64,000 nucleotides of DNA from Erythrobacteraceae bacterium Alg239-R51 (GTDB lineage Bacteria; Pseudomonadota; Alphaproteobacteria; Sphingomonadales; Sphingomonadaceae). Made by a program: the position numbers and the translations under genes. This document shows positions 8,873 through 17,492 of this stretch, one piece after another; the first letter of the stretch is position 1; each line of letters begins with the position of its first letter. The notes under the pieces are model-generated. The model saw only the letters and a list, made by a program, of their open reading frames with translations, had not been told where the DNA came from and searched no databases. The DNA is taken from positions 1,488,001 through 1,552,000 of the forward strand of contig CAMZOI010000001.1 of the NCBI GenBank assembly GCA_947331495.1, in the 5' to 3' direction.

Positions 8873-9191
8873 CGCGCTGGCGCTGGCGGCATGTGCACAG
8901 CCCACGCCGGAGATCGCAGAGCAGGGTGGCCAGGCTATCGAATGCGCCGTTGATGGCGCCGTCGAATACGCGAACGTTTGTCGCCTGGTCGAAATCGCCG
9001 TTCCGAACGATCCCTATTTTATCGTCCGGCATCCCGATGGCGGCTTTCGCAAGCTTGCGCTGGAAGAAAACCCGAGCGGCTTCACTGCCGGCGACGGCGC
9101 GGAACGTGCGCGGAGCTGGCGTGAGGGAGAATATGCGGTGCTCGAAATCGGCACCGATCGCTATCGCTGGCGCGAGCCGACCGTTGAGTGA
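8811..9191 (+). CDS. Putative small lipoprotein
   Basis: A 126-residue hypothetical protein. From the ATG at 8811 it has an arginine-rich N-terminus, a short hydrophobic stretch [13 protein letters not shown] and a lipobox (ALAAC) followed by AQPTPE, so it is predicted to be exported and lipid-anchored. The mature part contains two cysteines ([15 protein letters not shown]) and a compact domain reading [13 protein letters not shown] and [16 protein letters not shown], a beta-rich pattern. I do not recognise a function. The gene begins inside the ilvD 3' end and its stop overlaps the TTG start of nnr, so it is coupled to both. The start could be a few codons further upstream. Confidence 0.65.
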   Translation: MRGRSRIREQHAKRTFLPISSALALAACAQPTPEIAEQGGQAIECAVDGAVEYANVCRLVEIAVPNDPYFIVRHPDGGFRKLALEENPSGFTAGDGAERARSWREGEYAVLEIGTDRYRWREPTVE

Positions 9192-10569
9192 CGCCGTCCT
9201 CACCGTCGACCAGATGCGCGCGGCCGAACAGGCGGCAATGGATGCTGGTACCGGCGAATGGGAGCTGATGCAGCGCGCCGGCGAAGGCGCCGCCCAATGG
9301 ATCGCGCGCATGGCGGCGGGCAGAGCCGTGACCGTATTGTGCGGCCCCGGCAATAATGGCGGCGATGGCTACGTGATCGCGGAGAGTTTGGCGCGGCGCG
9401 GCAACGCGGTGCAAGTGGTCGCTCCGGTGGAGCCGGGCAGCGAAACGTCGAGCAAGGCAAGGCGGCACTGCACCGCGCAGGTCGCGACAGAGGCAGACCG
9501 GTTCGAGCCAGTGGTCGTCGATTGCCTGTTCGGTTACGGCCTGTCGCGAACAGTCGAGGGTGAGTTCTCCAAACTGCTCGAGAAGTTGAAGGAAAGCGAT
9601 TGTTTCAAAATAGCAATCGATGTTCCGAGCGTCGTGGCCAGCGATAGCGGAGAAGTGCTCGGCCCCTTGGCCGAATACGATCTGACGCTGGCGCTCGGCG
9701 CGTGGAAACGGGCCCATTTCCTGATGCCGGCGATGGCCGCGATGGGGGCTCGGCGGCTTGTCCCGATCGGCCTCGACCTGCCACGCGATGCGGCGTGTCT
9801 CGCGGCACGGCCGAAGTTTTCCGCGCCGCCATCGGACAGCCATAAATATAGCCGCGGGCTGCTGGCCATTGTCGCCGGAGCGATGCCCGGCGCACCGCTG
9901 ATGGCGGCCGAAGCCGCGATGCGTGCTGGCGCAGGCTATGTGAAATTGCTCAGCGAGCATTCGCATCCCGATGCGCCAGCCGAACTCGTGCTCGAAGAAG
10001 GCCAGCTTGCCAAGGCGCTGGATGATGACCGGATCGATGCCTTGCTGGTCGGGCCTGGCCTTGGCCGGGACAATACCGCGCGCGATCGGCTTGGCGAGGT
10101 GCTCGCAACCGGAAACGCCTGCGTTCTCGATGCGGATGCGCTCCACCTGCTGGATCGCGACCTGCTTGGTGGAAAACACGCGAGCAGGATCGTCGCGACC
10201 CCTCATGAAGGGGAACTGGCGAAATTGTGCGAGACGTTCGGCGTTACGGCGCAAGGCAAGATGGATCGCGCCCGCGCGCTCAGCGAGAGCACCGGCCTGA
10301 TCATACTGGCCAAGGGCCCCGACACGATCCTGGCGGGCAACGGCAATGTGCGCTTCTTTCGGCAAGGTTCGACATGGCTATCGACCGCCGGGACGGGTGA
10401 CGTCCTTGCCGGTATCGTAGCGTCACGACTGGCCCATCATGGCGAGCCCTTGCGTGCGGCAGAAGAAGGTGTCTGGCTGCAACATGAGGCGGCCCGGATC
10501 TGCGGTCCGGCCTTTACTGCCGGCGATCTTGCTAAGGCGGTCGACAGGGCGGTGGCGACGTTCCTGTGA
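9184..10569 (+). CDS. nnr: Bifunctional NAD(P)H-hydrate repair enzyme
   Basis: A 461-residue fusion of the NAD(P)HX epimerase (YjeF N-terminal domain) and the ADP-dependent NAD(P)HX dehydratase (carbohydrate-kinase-like domain). It repairs hydrated NADH and NADPH in the cytosol. The first half has LTVDQMRAAEQAAMDAG and the glycine loop CGPGNNGGDGYVIAESLARR; the second half has LLVGPGLGRDNTARDRL, DADALHLL, ATPHEGELAKL and the catalytic STAGTGDVLAGIVASRL. I chose the TTG at 9184, which overlaps the stop of the upstream lipoprotein gene and gives the usual N-terminus [11 protein letters not shown]; an ATG at 9214 is the alternative. Its 3' end overlaps the RNA methyltransferase gene by four bases. 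Confidence 0.95.
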   Translation: MSDAVLTVDQMRAAEQAAMDAGTGEWELMQRAGEGAAQWIARMAAGRAVTVLCGPGNNGGDGYVIAESLARRGNAVQVVAPVEPGSETSSKARRHCTAQVATEADRFEPVVVDCLFGYGLSRTVEGEFSKLLEKLKESDCFKIAIDVPSVVASDSGEVLGPLAEYDLTLALGAWKRAHFLMPAMAAMGARRLVPIGLDLPRDAACLAARPKFSAPPSDSHKYSRGLLAIVAGAMPGAPLMAAEAAMRAGAGYVKLLSEHSHPDAPAELVLEEGQLAKALDDDRIDALLVGPGLGRDNTARDRLGEVLATGNACVLDADALHLLDRDLLGGKHASRIVATPHEGELAKLCETFGVTAQGKMDRARALSESTGLIILAKGPDTILAGNGNVRFFRQGSTWLSTAGTGDVLAGIVASRLAHHGEPLRAAEEGVWLQHEAARICGPAFTAGDLAKAVDRAVATFL

Positions 10570-11762
10570 GTGCTGGCGAGAAAATCCTGCGTATTGCCGC
10601 CAGGGGAGATGGCGTCACCGCGTCGGGCCGGCACGTGCCGCGCGGGGTCACTGGCGATGTCGTCTCCGCCGGTGGGACGCTGACGCCGGGACCGCACCAT
10701 GTCGCGCCGCCGTGCCGACATTTTCCGCAATGCGGGGGCTGCCAATTGCAGCAAGCCGACGAAGAAGCGCTTCGGCAGTTCGTTACCGATCGTGTCGTTC
10801 ATGCCGCACAGGCACAGGATATCGCCGCCGCCGAATTGCTGACGACCCACCTATCGCCCTCGAACAGCCGCCGCCGGGCGACACTGCACGGCTTGCGGAC
10901 CGCCGGCGGTGCCGTGATCGGCTTTCGCGAAGGCGGCTCGCACCGGATCGTCGACATGCGTGAATGCCACATTCTCGCGCCCGAACTGTTCGACAAAGTC
11001 GGCCCATTGCGAAGCCTTCTGGCAAAGCATGGCGGCAAGAGGCCTGTCGACATAGCGCTCACACTTGCCGATCAGGGCGTGGCGTGTTCGCTCAAGGGTT
11101 TTGTCGCCGAAGGGCTGGCTGCAACGGAAGCACTGCTCGATTTCGCTCGCGAGATCGGACTGGCGCGACTGTCAGTTGACCAGGACTACGGACCGGAAAC
11201 CGTGTGGGAACCCGAGCCGGTAACGGTGACGTTGGACGAGATTCCAGTCGGTCTGCCGCATGACGCCTTTCTCCAACCGACGCGCGATGGCGAACGCGTG
11301 CTGGTCGGGGATGCCGCAGCGTTCCTCGCCGGAGCCCTGACGATAGCCGACCTGTTCTCGGGACTGGGTACCTTTTCGTTCGCCTTGGCCGGGCAGTCCA
11401 AGGTGCTGGCGGTGGAAGCGGCACGCGATACGCACCTGGCGAGCAAGGCCGCAGCGAACATGCGGGGCCTGCCGGTCCACGCCATGCACCGCGATCTTTT
11501 CCGCAATCCGTTGCAAGCGGACGAGGTGAGCCGGTTTGCTGCCGTGCTGCTCGATCCACCACGAGCCGGCGCGCGCGAACAGGTGTTCCAGATCGCCGCA
11601 AGCCAGGCCAGCCGCGTGGCGTATATCAGTTGCAATCCAGCCAGCTGGGCACGCGATGCGAAGGTTCTGATCGAAGCGGGCTTCCGGCTCGCGGCCTTGC
11701 GGCCCGTGGGACAGTTCCGCTGGTCGACCCACGTGGAACTGACCAGCTATTTCACGCGCTAG
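10566..11762 (+). CDS. TrmA/RlmD-family RNA m5U methyltransferase
   Basis: A 398-residue class I SAM-dependent RNA methyltransferase of the RumA/TrmA group, which makes 5-methyluridine in rRNA or tRNA. The N-terminal cluster PPCRHFPQCGGCQLQQ plus a later HIL/C pattern is the [4Fe-4S] site of the RlmD-type subgroup. The SAM domain shows ADLFSGLGTFSFALAG, and the catalytic region has LLDPPRAGAREQ and YISCNPASWARD with the nucleophilic Cys. The GTG start overlaps the nnr stop codon (GTGA). It converges with the minus-strand hydrolase gene, overlapping its end by four bases. Whether the target is 23S rRNA U1939, U747 or tRNA U54 cannot be read from the sequence. Confidence 0.92.
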   Translation: MSAGEKILRIAARGDGVTASGRHVPRGVTGDVVSAGGTLTPGPHHVAPPCRHFPQCGGCQLQQADEEALRQFVTDRVVHAAQAQDIAAAELLTTHLSPSNSRRRATLHGLRTAGGAVIGFREGGSHRIVDMRECHILAPELFDKVGPLRSLLAKHGGKRPVDIALTLADQGVACSLKGFVAEGLAATEALLDFAREIGLARLSVDQDYGPETVWEPEPVTVTLDEIPVGLPHDAFLQPTRDGERVLVGDAAAFLAGALTIADLFSGLGTFSFALAGQSKVLAVEAARDTHLASKAAANMRGLPVHAMHRDLFRNPLQADEVSRFAAVLLDPPRAGAREQVFQIAASQASRVAYISCNPASWARDAKVLIEAGFRLAALRPVGQFRWSTHVELTSYFTR

Positions 11763-12535
11763 GCTCGCAACATTTCCAGCAGGCGCGCTTCCAGCCATTC
11801 GCGCGCATGCGGTTCGGCATAGGCATGCCCAGCCTTCGCACAGCGCAAGATGCGGCTGTCGTCCTTTTCCCATCGGTCGCAGAAGACCTGTGCCGTGCGA
11901 TCGTTTTCGGCTATGAGAATCCGCACCGGTCCTAGAAAACCGGCCATCCCGGTCCGCATCTCGTCAGCCAGCGAAGATGGTGCGGATCGCGAGCGCGAAG
12001 CCCGGACCAGCCCCTTGCCCAGCGAGCGCAGGTCGACGCCGCCGGTTACGAGCCGCACGATCTCTTTTGGTTGTGTCAGTTTGGCGGCATAGCGTGACCG
12101 GATCGCGGACGGTGCAGTCATATCCTGCGCCCCGTCCTCGATCGTCCAGGGATTGCTCAGCACAAGACCGTCGCACCCGGCCCCGCCGGCGAGCATTAGG
12201 GCGCTGGCCGCATCGCAATTTCCAAAACCGATCACGCGCGAGATTTGCGGCGCTATGGCGCGAAAGGCGAGCAGCGCGGCGGCCATGTCCTGGCGCGACC
12301 GCCGAAACCCCCTGTTCTGGCCCTCACTATCGCCGATACCGCGCCGGTCGTAACGAAAGACCGGAAACCCTTTGTGGGCAATCTCATTCGCCAGCCGCGC
12401 TTGCCCATTGAAGGCCCCGGCGCGAATCTCATTGCCGCCGCTTACCATGAGCAGGCCGACCGAACCGGGCGCATTGTCGAGTGTGGCGGCGAGCCGCGAA
12501 CCACCGCACTCGAAGCTAAGGGGAAGCCGCGTCAT
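11759..12535 (-). CDS. Exosortase A system-associated hydrolase 1
   Basis: A 258-residue alpha/beta hydrolase of the TIGR03100 type that travels with exosortase A loci. Visible are VFRYDRRGIGDSEGQNRGF (oxyanion/Tyr-Asp region), DMAAALLAFRA, and the nucleophile elbow GFGNCDAASAL, where the canonical GxSxG serine is replaced by Cys107, as I recall for this family. A late His is in AKAGHAYAEPHAREWLE. Its start overlaps the end of the hydrolase-2-like gene by four bases (ATGA). The substrate is not known; location next to an ACP, a CoA ligase and a decarboxylase suggests a thioester or ester of a small precursor. It ends at the convergent RNA methyltransferase gene. Confidence 0.88.
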   Translation of the reverse strand: MTRLPLSFECGGSRLAATLDNAPGSVGLLMVSGGNEIRAGAFNGQARLANEIAHKGFPVFRYDRRGIGDSEGQNRGFRRSRQDMAAALLAFRAIAPQISRVIGFGNCDAASALMLAGGAGCDGLVLSNPWTIEDGAQDMTAPSAIRSRYAAKLTQPKEIVRLVTGGVDLRSLGKGLVRASRSRSAPSSLADEMRTGMAGFLGPVRILIAENDRTAQVFCDRWEKDDSRILRCAKAGHAYAEPHAREWLEARLLEMLRA

Positions 12536-13161
12536 GAATCCAGCATCCCGGCTGCGACAAGCGCCGCAAGCGCGTCGGCCTGTTCAGGATCGTCATCGTT
12601 CTCGGTGCGCAACCAGAGCGGTTTTCCGCCAATGTCGGCTTGATCCACGATTGTCTGGCGGGAGGGATAGTCGATCTCCTCCCGTTCCATTTCGGCGATG
12701 AGTTCGGGTCCGAGTTCCCAACCTGCCAGTTCGATCCCGCTTGCGCGTGCCAGAGATAGCAGGCCTTCGCCGGTTTCCTCGTGACCTGCCTCGTGGGCGG
12801 CGATAATCCGCGCACGCACCATCGAACGAAGCACGCGCGACGTCTTCGGAGGGACATAGAGCCAGCCGTTCAAATCGTCGGGCGCGAGCCAGCATCCCGA
12901 CCGCATGGCCAGCACGTGAGTAGCGCCGATATGGGCGGCTGCCGCCTTCGCAGCATCGCGCCAATGCGCCAATGTCTGTTCGCGCATGGGGGCGGTGCTT
13001 TCATTGCAGCCAGGCAGGTCGGGGCAAAAACAGTCGATACCATGCAGATCAAGTCTACGCATAATTTCAACTATCTGGCGGCGAAACCTGTTGGCTTCTT
13101 CGAACAGGGGCGCCAGGACCAGCAAACGATGTTCGCGTTGCCGGTCGAAACCCAGCATCAT
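12532..13161 (-). CDS. Exosortase A system-associated hydrolase 2-like protein
   Basis: A protein of about 209 residues from the ATG at 13161, chosen because GGTGACGAG precedes it; the frame stays open to a TTG at 13212. The motif LLVLAPLFEEANRFRRQIVE, then DLHGIDCFCPDLPGCNESTA and HVLAMRSGCWLAP, parallels the second alpha/beta-hydrolase of XrtA loci (TIGR03101 type), but the protein is shorter than usual and the C-terminal third (ELIAEMEREEIDYPSRQTIV) is not obviously hydrolase-like. Whether it keeps a catalytic triad is unclear. It lies between the ACP and hydrolase 1 on the minus strand and overlaps hydrolase 1. Confidence 0.72.
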   Translation of the reverse strand: MMLGFDRQREHRLLVLAPLFEEANRFRRQIVEIMRRLDLHGIDCFCPDLPGCNESTAPMREQTLAHWRDAAKAAAAHIGATHVLAMRSGCWLAPDDLNGWLYVPPKTSRVLRSMVRARIIAAHEAGHEETGEGLLSLARASGIELAGWELGPELIAEMEREEIDYPSRQTIVDQADIGGKPLWLRTENDDDPEQADALAALVAAGMLDS

Positions 13162-13213
13162 CTCGTCACCGGTGCGACCGTCGCGCGCTGGGCATGGCCA
13201 GTCCGCGTACAAG

Positions 13214-13516
13214 TCAGTTCTCGACGACCTTGGCCTCGGCAAAAGCGAGCAAGCCGCCATAGGTTTCAAGCATCTCGCCGTCGACCTCATCGTCTTCGAT
13301 AACGATATCCAACCTGTCTTCCATCTCCGTAAAGAGGCCCGCCACGGCCATGGAATCCAGTTCAGGCAAGTGGCCGAAAAGCCCGGTCTCGTTGTCGAAG
13401 GCCGCGACGCGCGTCTTGTCCAGACCCAATACGTCGGCCAGAATTGCCCGCAGCGTGGCATCGACCTCGCTGCGGCTCGGGCCGGTCGGCTCGACAGTGG
13501 CGGATTCGGCATTCAT
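13214..13516 (-). CDS. Acyl carrier protein of the XrtA locus
   Basis: A 100-residue acyl or peptidyl carrier protein. Helix 2 carries the phosphopantetheine attachment site PELDSMAVAGLFTEMED with Ser55, preceded by LRAILADVLGLDKTRVAAFD and followed by LDIVIEDDEVDGEMLET, which matches the three-helix ACP fold. It is longer than FabF-type AcpP because of a 15-residue N-terminal extension. It lies 38 bases downstream of the GNAT gene on the same strand and just before the two hydrolase genes. Together with the divergent CoA ligase and PLP decarboxylase it suggests that an activated small acid is carried as a thioester. It is not next to fatty-acid synthesis genes, so a dedicated role is likely. 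Confidence 0.92.
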   Translation of the reverse strand: MNAESATVEPTGPSRSEVDATLRAILADVLGLDKTRVAAFDNETGLFGHLPELDSMAVAGLFTEMEDRLDIVIEDDEVDGEMLETYGGLLAFAEAKVVEN

Positions 13517-13554
13517 GCGCTTGGCGTTCCCCCTGCAGGCAAGAGGCGTTGCCC

Positions 13555-14532
13555 TTAGCTGGCGGATTTGCGCGGTGCAAGGCGGCGAAAAAGGACCTTG
13601 GCCAGGTCGGGCCAGGCGCGTGGTTTGCGCCAGTCAAGACAGGTGAGCCGATAGCGTGGCCGGACCTGTTCCATCCAGTCGCGCTTGTAGGCGTCCGATC
13701 CGGTGCCGAAATCGATCAGCTCGACCCGATCTGTATCGATGGCATGCGCGAACAGCGCCGCACTCAATGTGGTGCCGGCGGAAAGCGGTCTGGCGCCTTC
13801 CGCATGCGCCAGCTTGTGGATGTAGGCGATGCTGTTCTCGACCGTCCAGAACTGGGCTGCGATCGGGACGCCGTCGGCACGCGCAATACCGAGGCGAAGA
13901 CGGCCTGCTGCGCCCTCGCTGCGCGCAAAGTCTTCGAGGATGTCGGCGCGCTCTTCGTGCGGCTTCCAGCTTTCGGCATAGATGACCTGATATGCCGACC
14001 AGGCGGCATCATCGAAACGGGTAAGGATCTCGATATCGACCTTGTGTGCCTTGCGCTTAAGTGTCGTCCGCATCCGTCCCGGGCGCGCTGCCCAGTATTC
14101 GGCGAAGGTGCGATGGCGAACAGGCAAGACATGATTTTCATCGCAGCGCTCGCGAAACACCAGCCAGCCGGCCTGGCCGAAGGCGTTTTCAAGGAGGGAA
14201 GCTGATCCGTCTTCGTCAGGAACGGGCGCCATGGTAACGCGACAGGCTTGTCTGCGCAGGTCCCGGGCCAATGCTTGCAAGGCCTGCGGAGAATATCGCA
14301 AGGGCCTCCATGTGAAGGTGAACCAGTTCGCCAGGCTTTCCCAGGCCCCCTCCTTGCGGGTCAGGGCCAGTGCTGCTTCCTGCCCATCGTGGTGGGCATG
14401 CACAATTACCGCCCCATCGCAGTGTCTGGCAAGCAGGTCGAACCATTCCGGGCGATCGAACGGACCATGGGTGTCGTGCGAGAGACCTTGCAGTTTGGGT
14501 ACGGTGTCGTGATAGCTGACCGCGATGTTCAC
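13555..14532 (-). CDS. GNAT-family acyltransferase, FemAB-like
   Basis: A 325-residue protein of the GNAT/FemAB superfamily (Acetyltransf_6-like). It has an N-terminal half with WFDLLARHCDGAVIVHAHHD and WFTFTWRPLRY, and a C-terminal acyltransferase half with LRLGIARADGVPIAAQFW, IAYIHKLAHAEGARPLSAGT and VELIDFGTGSDAYKRDWM. The start is a GTG at 14530-14532 with AAGGTAAGG upstream; starting further up would collide with the divergent CoA ligase gene. Similar proteins occur beside ACP genes in sphingomonad XrtA loci. It could transfer an ACP- or CoA-bound acyl group to an amino sugar, which is inference. It heads the minus-strand arm (GNAT, ACP, hydrolase 2, hydrolase 1). Confidence 0.85.
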   Translation of the reverse strand: MNIAVSYHDTVPKLQGLSHDTHGPFDRPEWFDLLARHCDGAVIVHAHHDGQEAALALTRKEGAWESLANWFTFTWRPLRYSPQALQALARDLRRQACRVTMAPVPDEDGSASLLENAFGQAGWLVFRERCDENHVLPVRHRTFAEYWAARPGRMRTTLKRKAHKVDIEILTRFDDAAWSAYQVIYAESWKPHEERADILEDFARSEGAAGRLRLGIARADGVPIAAQFWTVENSIAYIHKLAHAEGARPLSAGTTLSAALFAHAIDTDRVELIDFGTGSDAYKRDWMEQVRPRYRLTCLDWRKPRAWPDLAKVLFRRLAPRKSAS

Positions 14533-14558
14533 CCCGATGACCTTACCTTTGGCTGCCA
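14533..14558. promoter_or_regulatory. Very short divergent intergenic gap of the XrtA arms
   Basis: Only 26 bases separate the GTG of the GNAT gene and the ATG of the CoA ligase gene. Core promoters for both arms must therefore overlap the opposite coding region, or one arm starts elsewhere. I see no clear -35/-10 pair within the gap. The minus-strand ribosome site (AAGGTAAGG) lies here. Confidence 0.35.
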
Positions 14559-16070
14559 ATGCCTGATCCCACGCCTTGCCCCCTCGATCAACTGGCCGAA
14601 TGCGGTGCAGCGCAGGCACCGGCGCTCGTACTGCGTGACCGCACGCTTACCTATGCAGACTTAAGAGACCGTGTCGCTGTGTTGGCCGGATGGCTGGCCG
14701 GCCGGGCAAGCAAGGGCGAGCGCGTCGCAAGCTGGTCGGCCAAGGGCGAGTTGACTTGCCTCCTTCCGCTTGCCGCGGCGCGCGCAGGGCTGGTGCACGT
14801 TCCGATCAATCCCTTGCTGAAACGTGCGCAGGTGGCACACATACTTGGCGATAGCGGTGCGACCTTGTTGATCGGAACGAAAGCGAGACTCACATCGCTA
14901 GAACCGGGTGATGCGGGCACATGCCATCTGGTTGGCGAGGACGAAGTCTTTGATCTGGCCGAACGTGCAGAGACTTCACTTGCACCCTCGAGCCACGATC
15001 CGCACGATCTGGCGGCCATTCTTTATACCAGCGGTTCCACCGGTTTGCCCAAGGGGGTGATGCTGAGCCATGCCAATATGTGGCTGGGCGCGGTTTCGGT
15101 GGCGCATTACCTCCAGCTATCCGCAGACGATGTAACGCTTGCCGTTCTGCCCCTGAGTTTCGACTACGGACAGAGCCAGCTGCTCTCGACCTGGTATGCG
15201 GGCGGATGCGTCGTACCGCTCGATTACCTGTTCGCTCGCGATGTGGTGAAAGCCTGCGTTCGCCACCGGGTAACGACGCTCGCCGCCGTTCCGCCACTGT
15301 GGGTCCAACTGGTCGAGACGGACTGGCCCGCGGACGGGGTCACCGCCATGCGACGACTGACCAATTCCGGGGGCGCCCTGACCATAGAACTGGTACAAAA
15401 AATGCGATCTATCTTCCCGCAGGCGAAGCTTTTTCCGATGTACGGCCTTACCGAGGCTTTTCGTTCGACCTATCTCGATCCGGCGTTGGTCGAGACGCAT
15501 CCGACCTCGATGGGAACCGCCATTCCCTTTGCCGAAATTCTGGTGATCGGCGACGATGGAGAGGTCTGCGCGCCGGGTGCGGAAGGAGAGCTGGTCCATT
15601 GCGGGCCGCTGGTGGCGCAAGGGTACTGGCAGGATCCCGACCGGACCGCGGAGCGCTTCAGGCCGGCCCCGAGGGTTTCGGAGTTTGGCGGCACGGCGGT
15701 GTGGTCTGGTGACCGGGTAAAGCGCGATGCCGAGGGACTGCTCTATTTCGTCGGACGGCGTGACGCCATGATCAAGAGCGCTGGCAACCGCATCAGCCCT
15801 CAAGAGTTGGAAAGCGCAGCGCTGGCGACGGGGCTGGTGGCGGAGGTCGTCGCAATCGGCGTACCCGATGACCGGTACGGACATGCGATCCATCTCGTCG
15901 CGCGGCCACCGACACAGGTCGAAAATTTCGAAACAGCCCTTCCAGAGGCGCTCAGGAAAGGTTTGCCCAACTTCATGCAACCGCACGTCATCCACTGGCG
16001 CGAAAGTCTCCCGGTCAATCCGAACGGCAAGCTCGACCGGACTGCGCTCGCGAAGGAAATCGGCGCGTGA
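14559..16070 (+). CDS. Acyl-CoA ligase (AMP-forming), exosortase A system-associated
   Basis: A 503-residue ANL-superfamily adenylating enzyme that activates a carboxylic acid with ATP and loads it on CoA or a carrier-protein thiol. The P-loop-like core motif is LAAILYTSGSTGLPKGVMLS, followed by MYGLTEAFRSTYLDP (A5) and the hinge region YFVGRRDAMIKSAGNRISP. The C-terminal catalytic Lys is in LPVNPNGKLDRTALAKE. It matches the ligase that accompanies XrtA loci (TIGR03098-type). Its stop overlaps the GTG of the PLP decarboxylase, so the pair is translated together. The divergent ACP gene is a plausible partner. The true acid substrate is unknown. Confidence 0.92.
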   Translation: MPDPTPCPLDQLAECGAAQAPALVLRDRTLTYADLRDRVAVLAGWLAGRASKGERVASWSAKGELTCLLPLAAARAGLVHVPINPLLKRAQVAHILGDSGATLLIGTKARLTSLEPGDAGTCHLVGEDEVFDLAERAETSLAPSSHDPHDLAAILYTSGSTGLPKGVMLSHANMWLGAVSVAHYLQLSADDVTLAVLPLSFDYGQSQLLSTWYAGGCVVPLDYLFARDVVKACVRHRVTTLAAVPPLWVQLVETDWPADGVTAMRRLTNSGGALTIELVQKMRSIFPQAKLFPMYGLTEAFRSTYLDPALVETHPTSMGTAIPFAEILVIGDDGEVCAPGAEGELVHCGPLVAQGYWQDPDRTAERFRPAPRVSEFGGTAVWSGDRVKRDAEGLLYFVGRRDAMIKSAGNRISPQELESAALATGLVAEVVAIGVPDDRYGHAIHLVARPPTQVENFETALPEALRKGLPNFMQPHVIHWRESLPVNPNGKLDRTALAKEIGA

Positions 16071-17293
16071 AACCGCTCGGCCCCATACCCCCCGGCTACG
16101 GCGCTATCGATGGCGAACTGGAGATAGGCGGAAAGCACGCCACCCACTGGGTCGAACAAGCCGGCCGCACGCCGCTATTCGTCTATTCGCGCGATTTGAT
16201 CGAACGACGCCTTGCCGCGCTGCGGGCGGCCATGCCCGAACGTATCAAGATAAATTATGCCATTAAAGCCAACAGCTTCGCTCCGCTATTGGAGCATATC
16301 TCGAAGTTTTGCGACGGGCTCGATATCGCTTCGGGAGGCGAGTTGGAGATCGTTCGCGCGACGGGATTCGATCTGAACCGCGTCAGCTTCGCAGGGCCGG
16401 GCAAGCGCGACGTGGAACTGCGCCAGGCCATTGCGGATGGCGTAACGCTTAACCTCGAAAGCGAAAACGAGGCTCGCCGCGCGCTGGCGATAGCGGACGA
16501 TATGGGGGTTGTCCCGCGCCTGGCTGTCAGGGTCAATCCCGATTTCGCGCTCAAGGGTTCGGGTATGAAGATGGGGGGCGGGGCAAAGCCATTCGGAGTG
16601 GATGCCGAACGTGTTCCTGATCTTGTGCGCGAAATCGTGGGGGCGGGCTGCGACTGGCGCGGCCTGCATGTTTTTACCGGCAGCCAGGCCTTGTCCGCCG
16701 AGGCGATCATCGCGATGCAGGCTCAAGTACTCGACCTGGCGCACCGTATCATGTCCGAGGTCGGAACGGCGCTGCCCAAACTCAATATGGGTGGCGGCTT
16801 TGGTATTCCGTATTTTGCAGGCGACGAACCGCTCGACATCGAAGCTGTGGGCGATGCGCTGAGGCGCCGGCTTGGCGAATTGCCCGACGCGCTGACCGAT
16901 ACCGAATTGTATATCGAACTCGGGCGTTATCTCGTCGGAGAAGCAGGCGTTTACCTGACACGGATCATCGATCGCAAGGAAAGTTACGGGGAAACCTACC
17001 TGGTCACAGACGGCGGCCTCCACCACCAGCTTGCCGCGTCGGGAAATTTCGGCACGGTGGTGCGCCGAAACTATCCGCTGGCCATCGCCAGCCGCTTTGG
17101 TTCGGAGCCTGAGGAAATCGCCAATGTCGTCGGGTGCCTGTGTACGCCGCTCGACAGGCTTGCGGACAAGGCCCACCTGCCGCGGGCCGAGGTCGGTGAT
17201 CTGGTTGCAGTGTTCTGTGCCGGGGCGTACGGAGCATCGGCTTCGCCCAGTGCCTTTTTGGGACAGGGCCCGGCAGCCGAGATGCTCGTTTGA
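16067..17293 (+). CDS. PLP-dependent decarboxylase, exosortase A system-associated
   Basis: A 408-residue fold-type III PLP enzyme related to diaminopimelate and ornithine/arginine decarboxylases (TIGR03099-type). The PLP lysine lies in IKINYAIKANSFAPLLEHI, the glycine-rich phosphate site in LNMGGGFGIPYFAGDE, and a catalytic Cys region in VVGCLCTPLDRLADK, with VFCAGAYGASASPSAFLG near the end. The GTG start overlaps the ligase stop codon. In XrtA loci it always sits next to the ligase; together they may supply an amine or amino-acid-derived group. Housekeeping lysA is less likely because of this conserved company. After it there is a 200-base gap with a hairpin before the export gene. Confidence 0.92.
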   Translation: MKPLGPIPPGYGAIDGELEIGGKHATHWVEQAGRTPLFVYSRDLIERRLAALRAAMPERIKINYAIKANSFAPLLEHISKFCDGLDIASGGELEIVRATGFDLNRVSFAGPGKRDVELRQAIADGVTLNLESENEARRALAIADDMGVVPRLAVRVNPDFALKGSGMKMGGGAKPFGVDAERVPDLVREIVGAGCDWRGLHVFTGSQALSAEAIIAMQAQVLDLAHRIMSEVGTALPKLNMGGGFGIPYFAGDEPLDIEAVGDALRRRLGELPDALTDTELYIELGRYLVGEAGVYLTRIIDRKESYGETYLVTDGGLHHQLAASGNFGTVVRRNYPLAIASRFGSEPEEIANVVGCLCTPLDRLADKAHLPRAEVGDLVAVFCAGAYGASASPSAFLGQGPAAEMLV

Positions 17294-17407
17294 GCGATTT
17301 GCCGTAAGCCGGACAAAACGCACGGATTCTGCGCTGTCAAAGGTCCATGACTAACGGAGTGTTCACCTTTCTCGAGCAATAGGGCGTGCAATAGGAACTG
17401 TGAATTA

Positions 17408-17440
17408 GGGGCCAATCGACGTTTCGTTCGTCACGGCCCC
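17408..17440 (+). terminator. Stem-loop in the leader of the export operon
   Basis: GGGGCC (17408-17413) pairs with GGCCCC (17435-17440), and an inner GACG (17418-17421)/CGTC (17429-17432) extends the stem around a TTTCGTT loop. It lies in the 181-199-base gap between the decarboxylase and the export lipoprotein gene. No U-run follows, so it may be an attenuating or processing structure rather than a strong terminator. The rest of this gap shows no clear promoter to me, although one is expected. Confidence 0.4.
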
Positions 17441-17492
17441 CTTGCGAGAGAATGCGCAAACCGCGCTGTAAACGATGCCAGGAACACGACAT

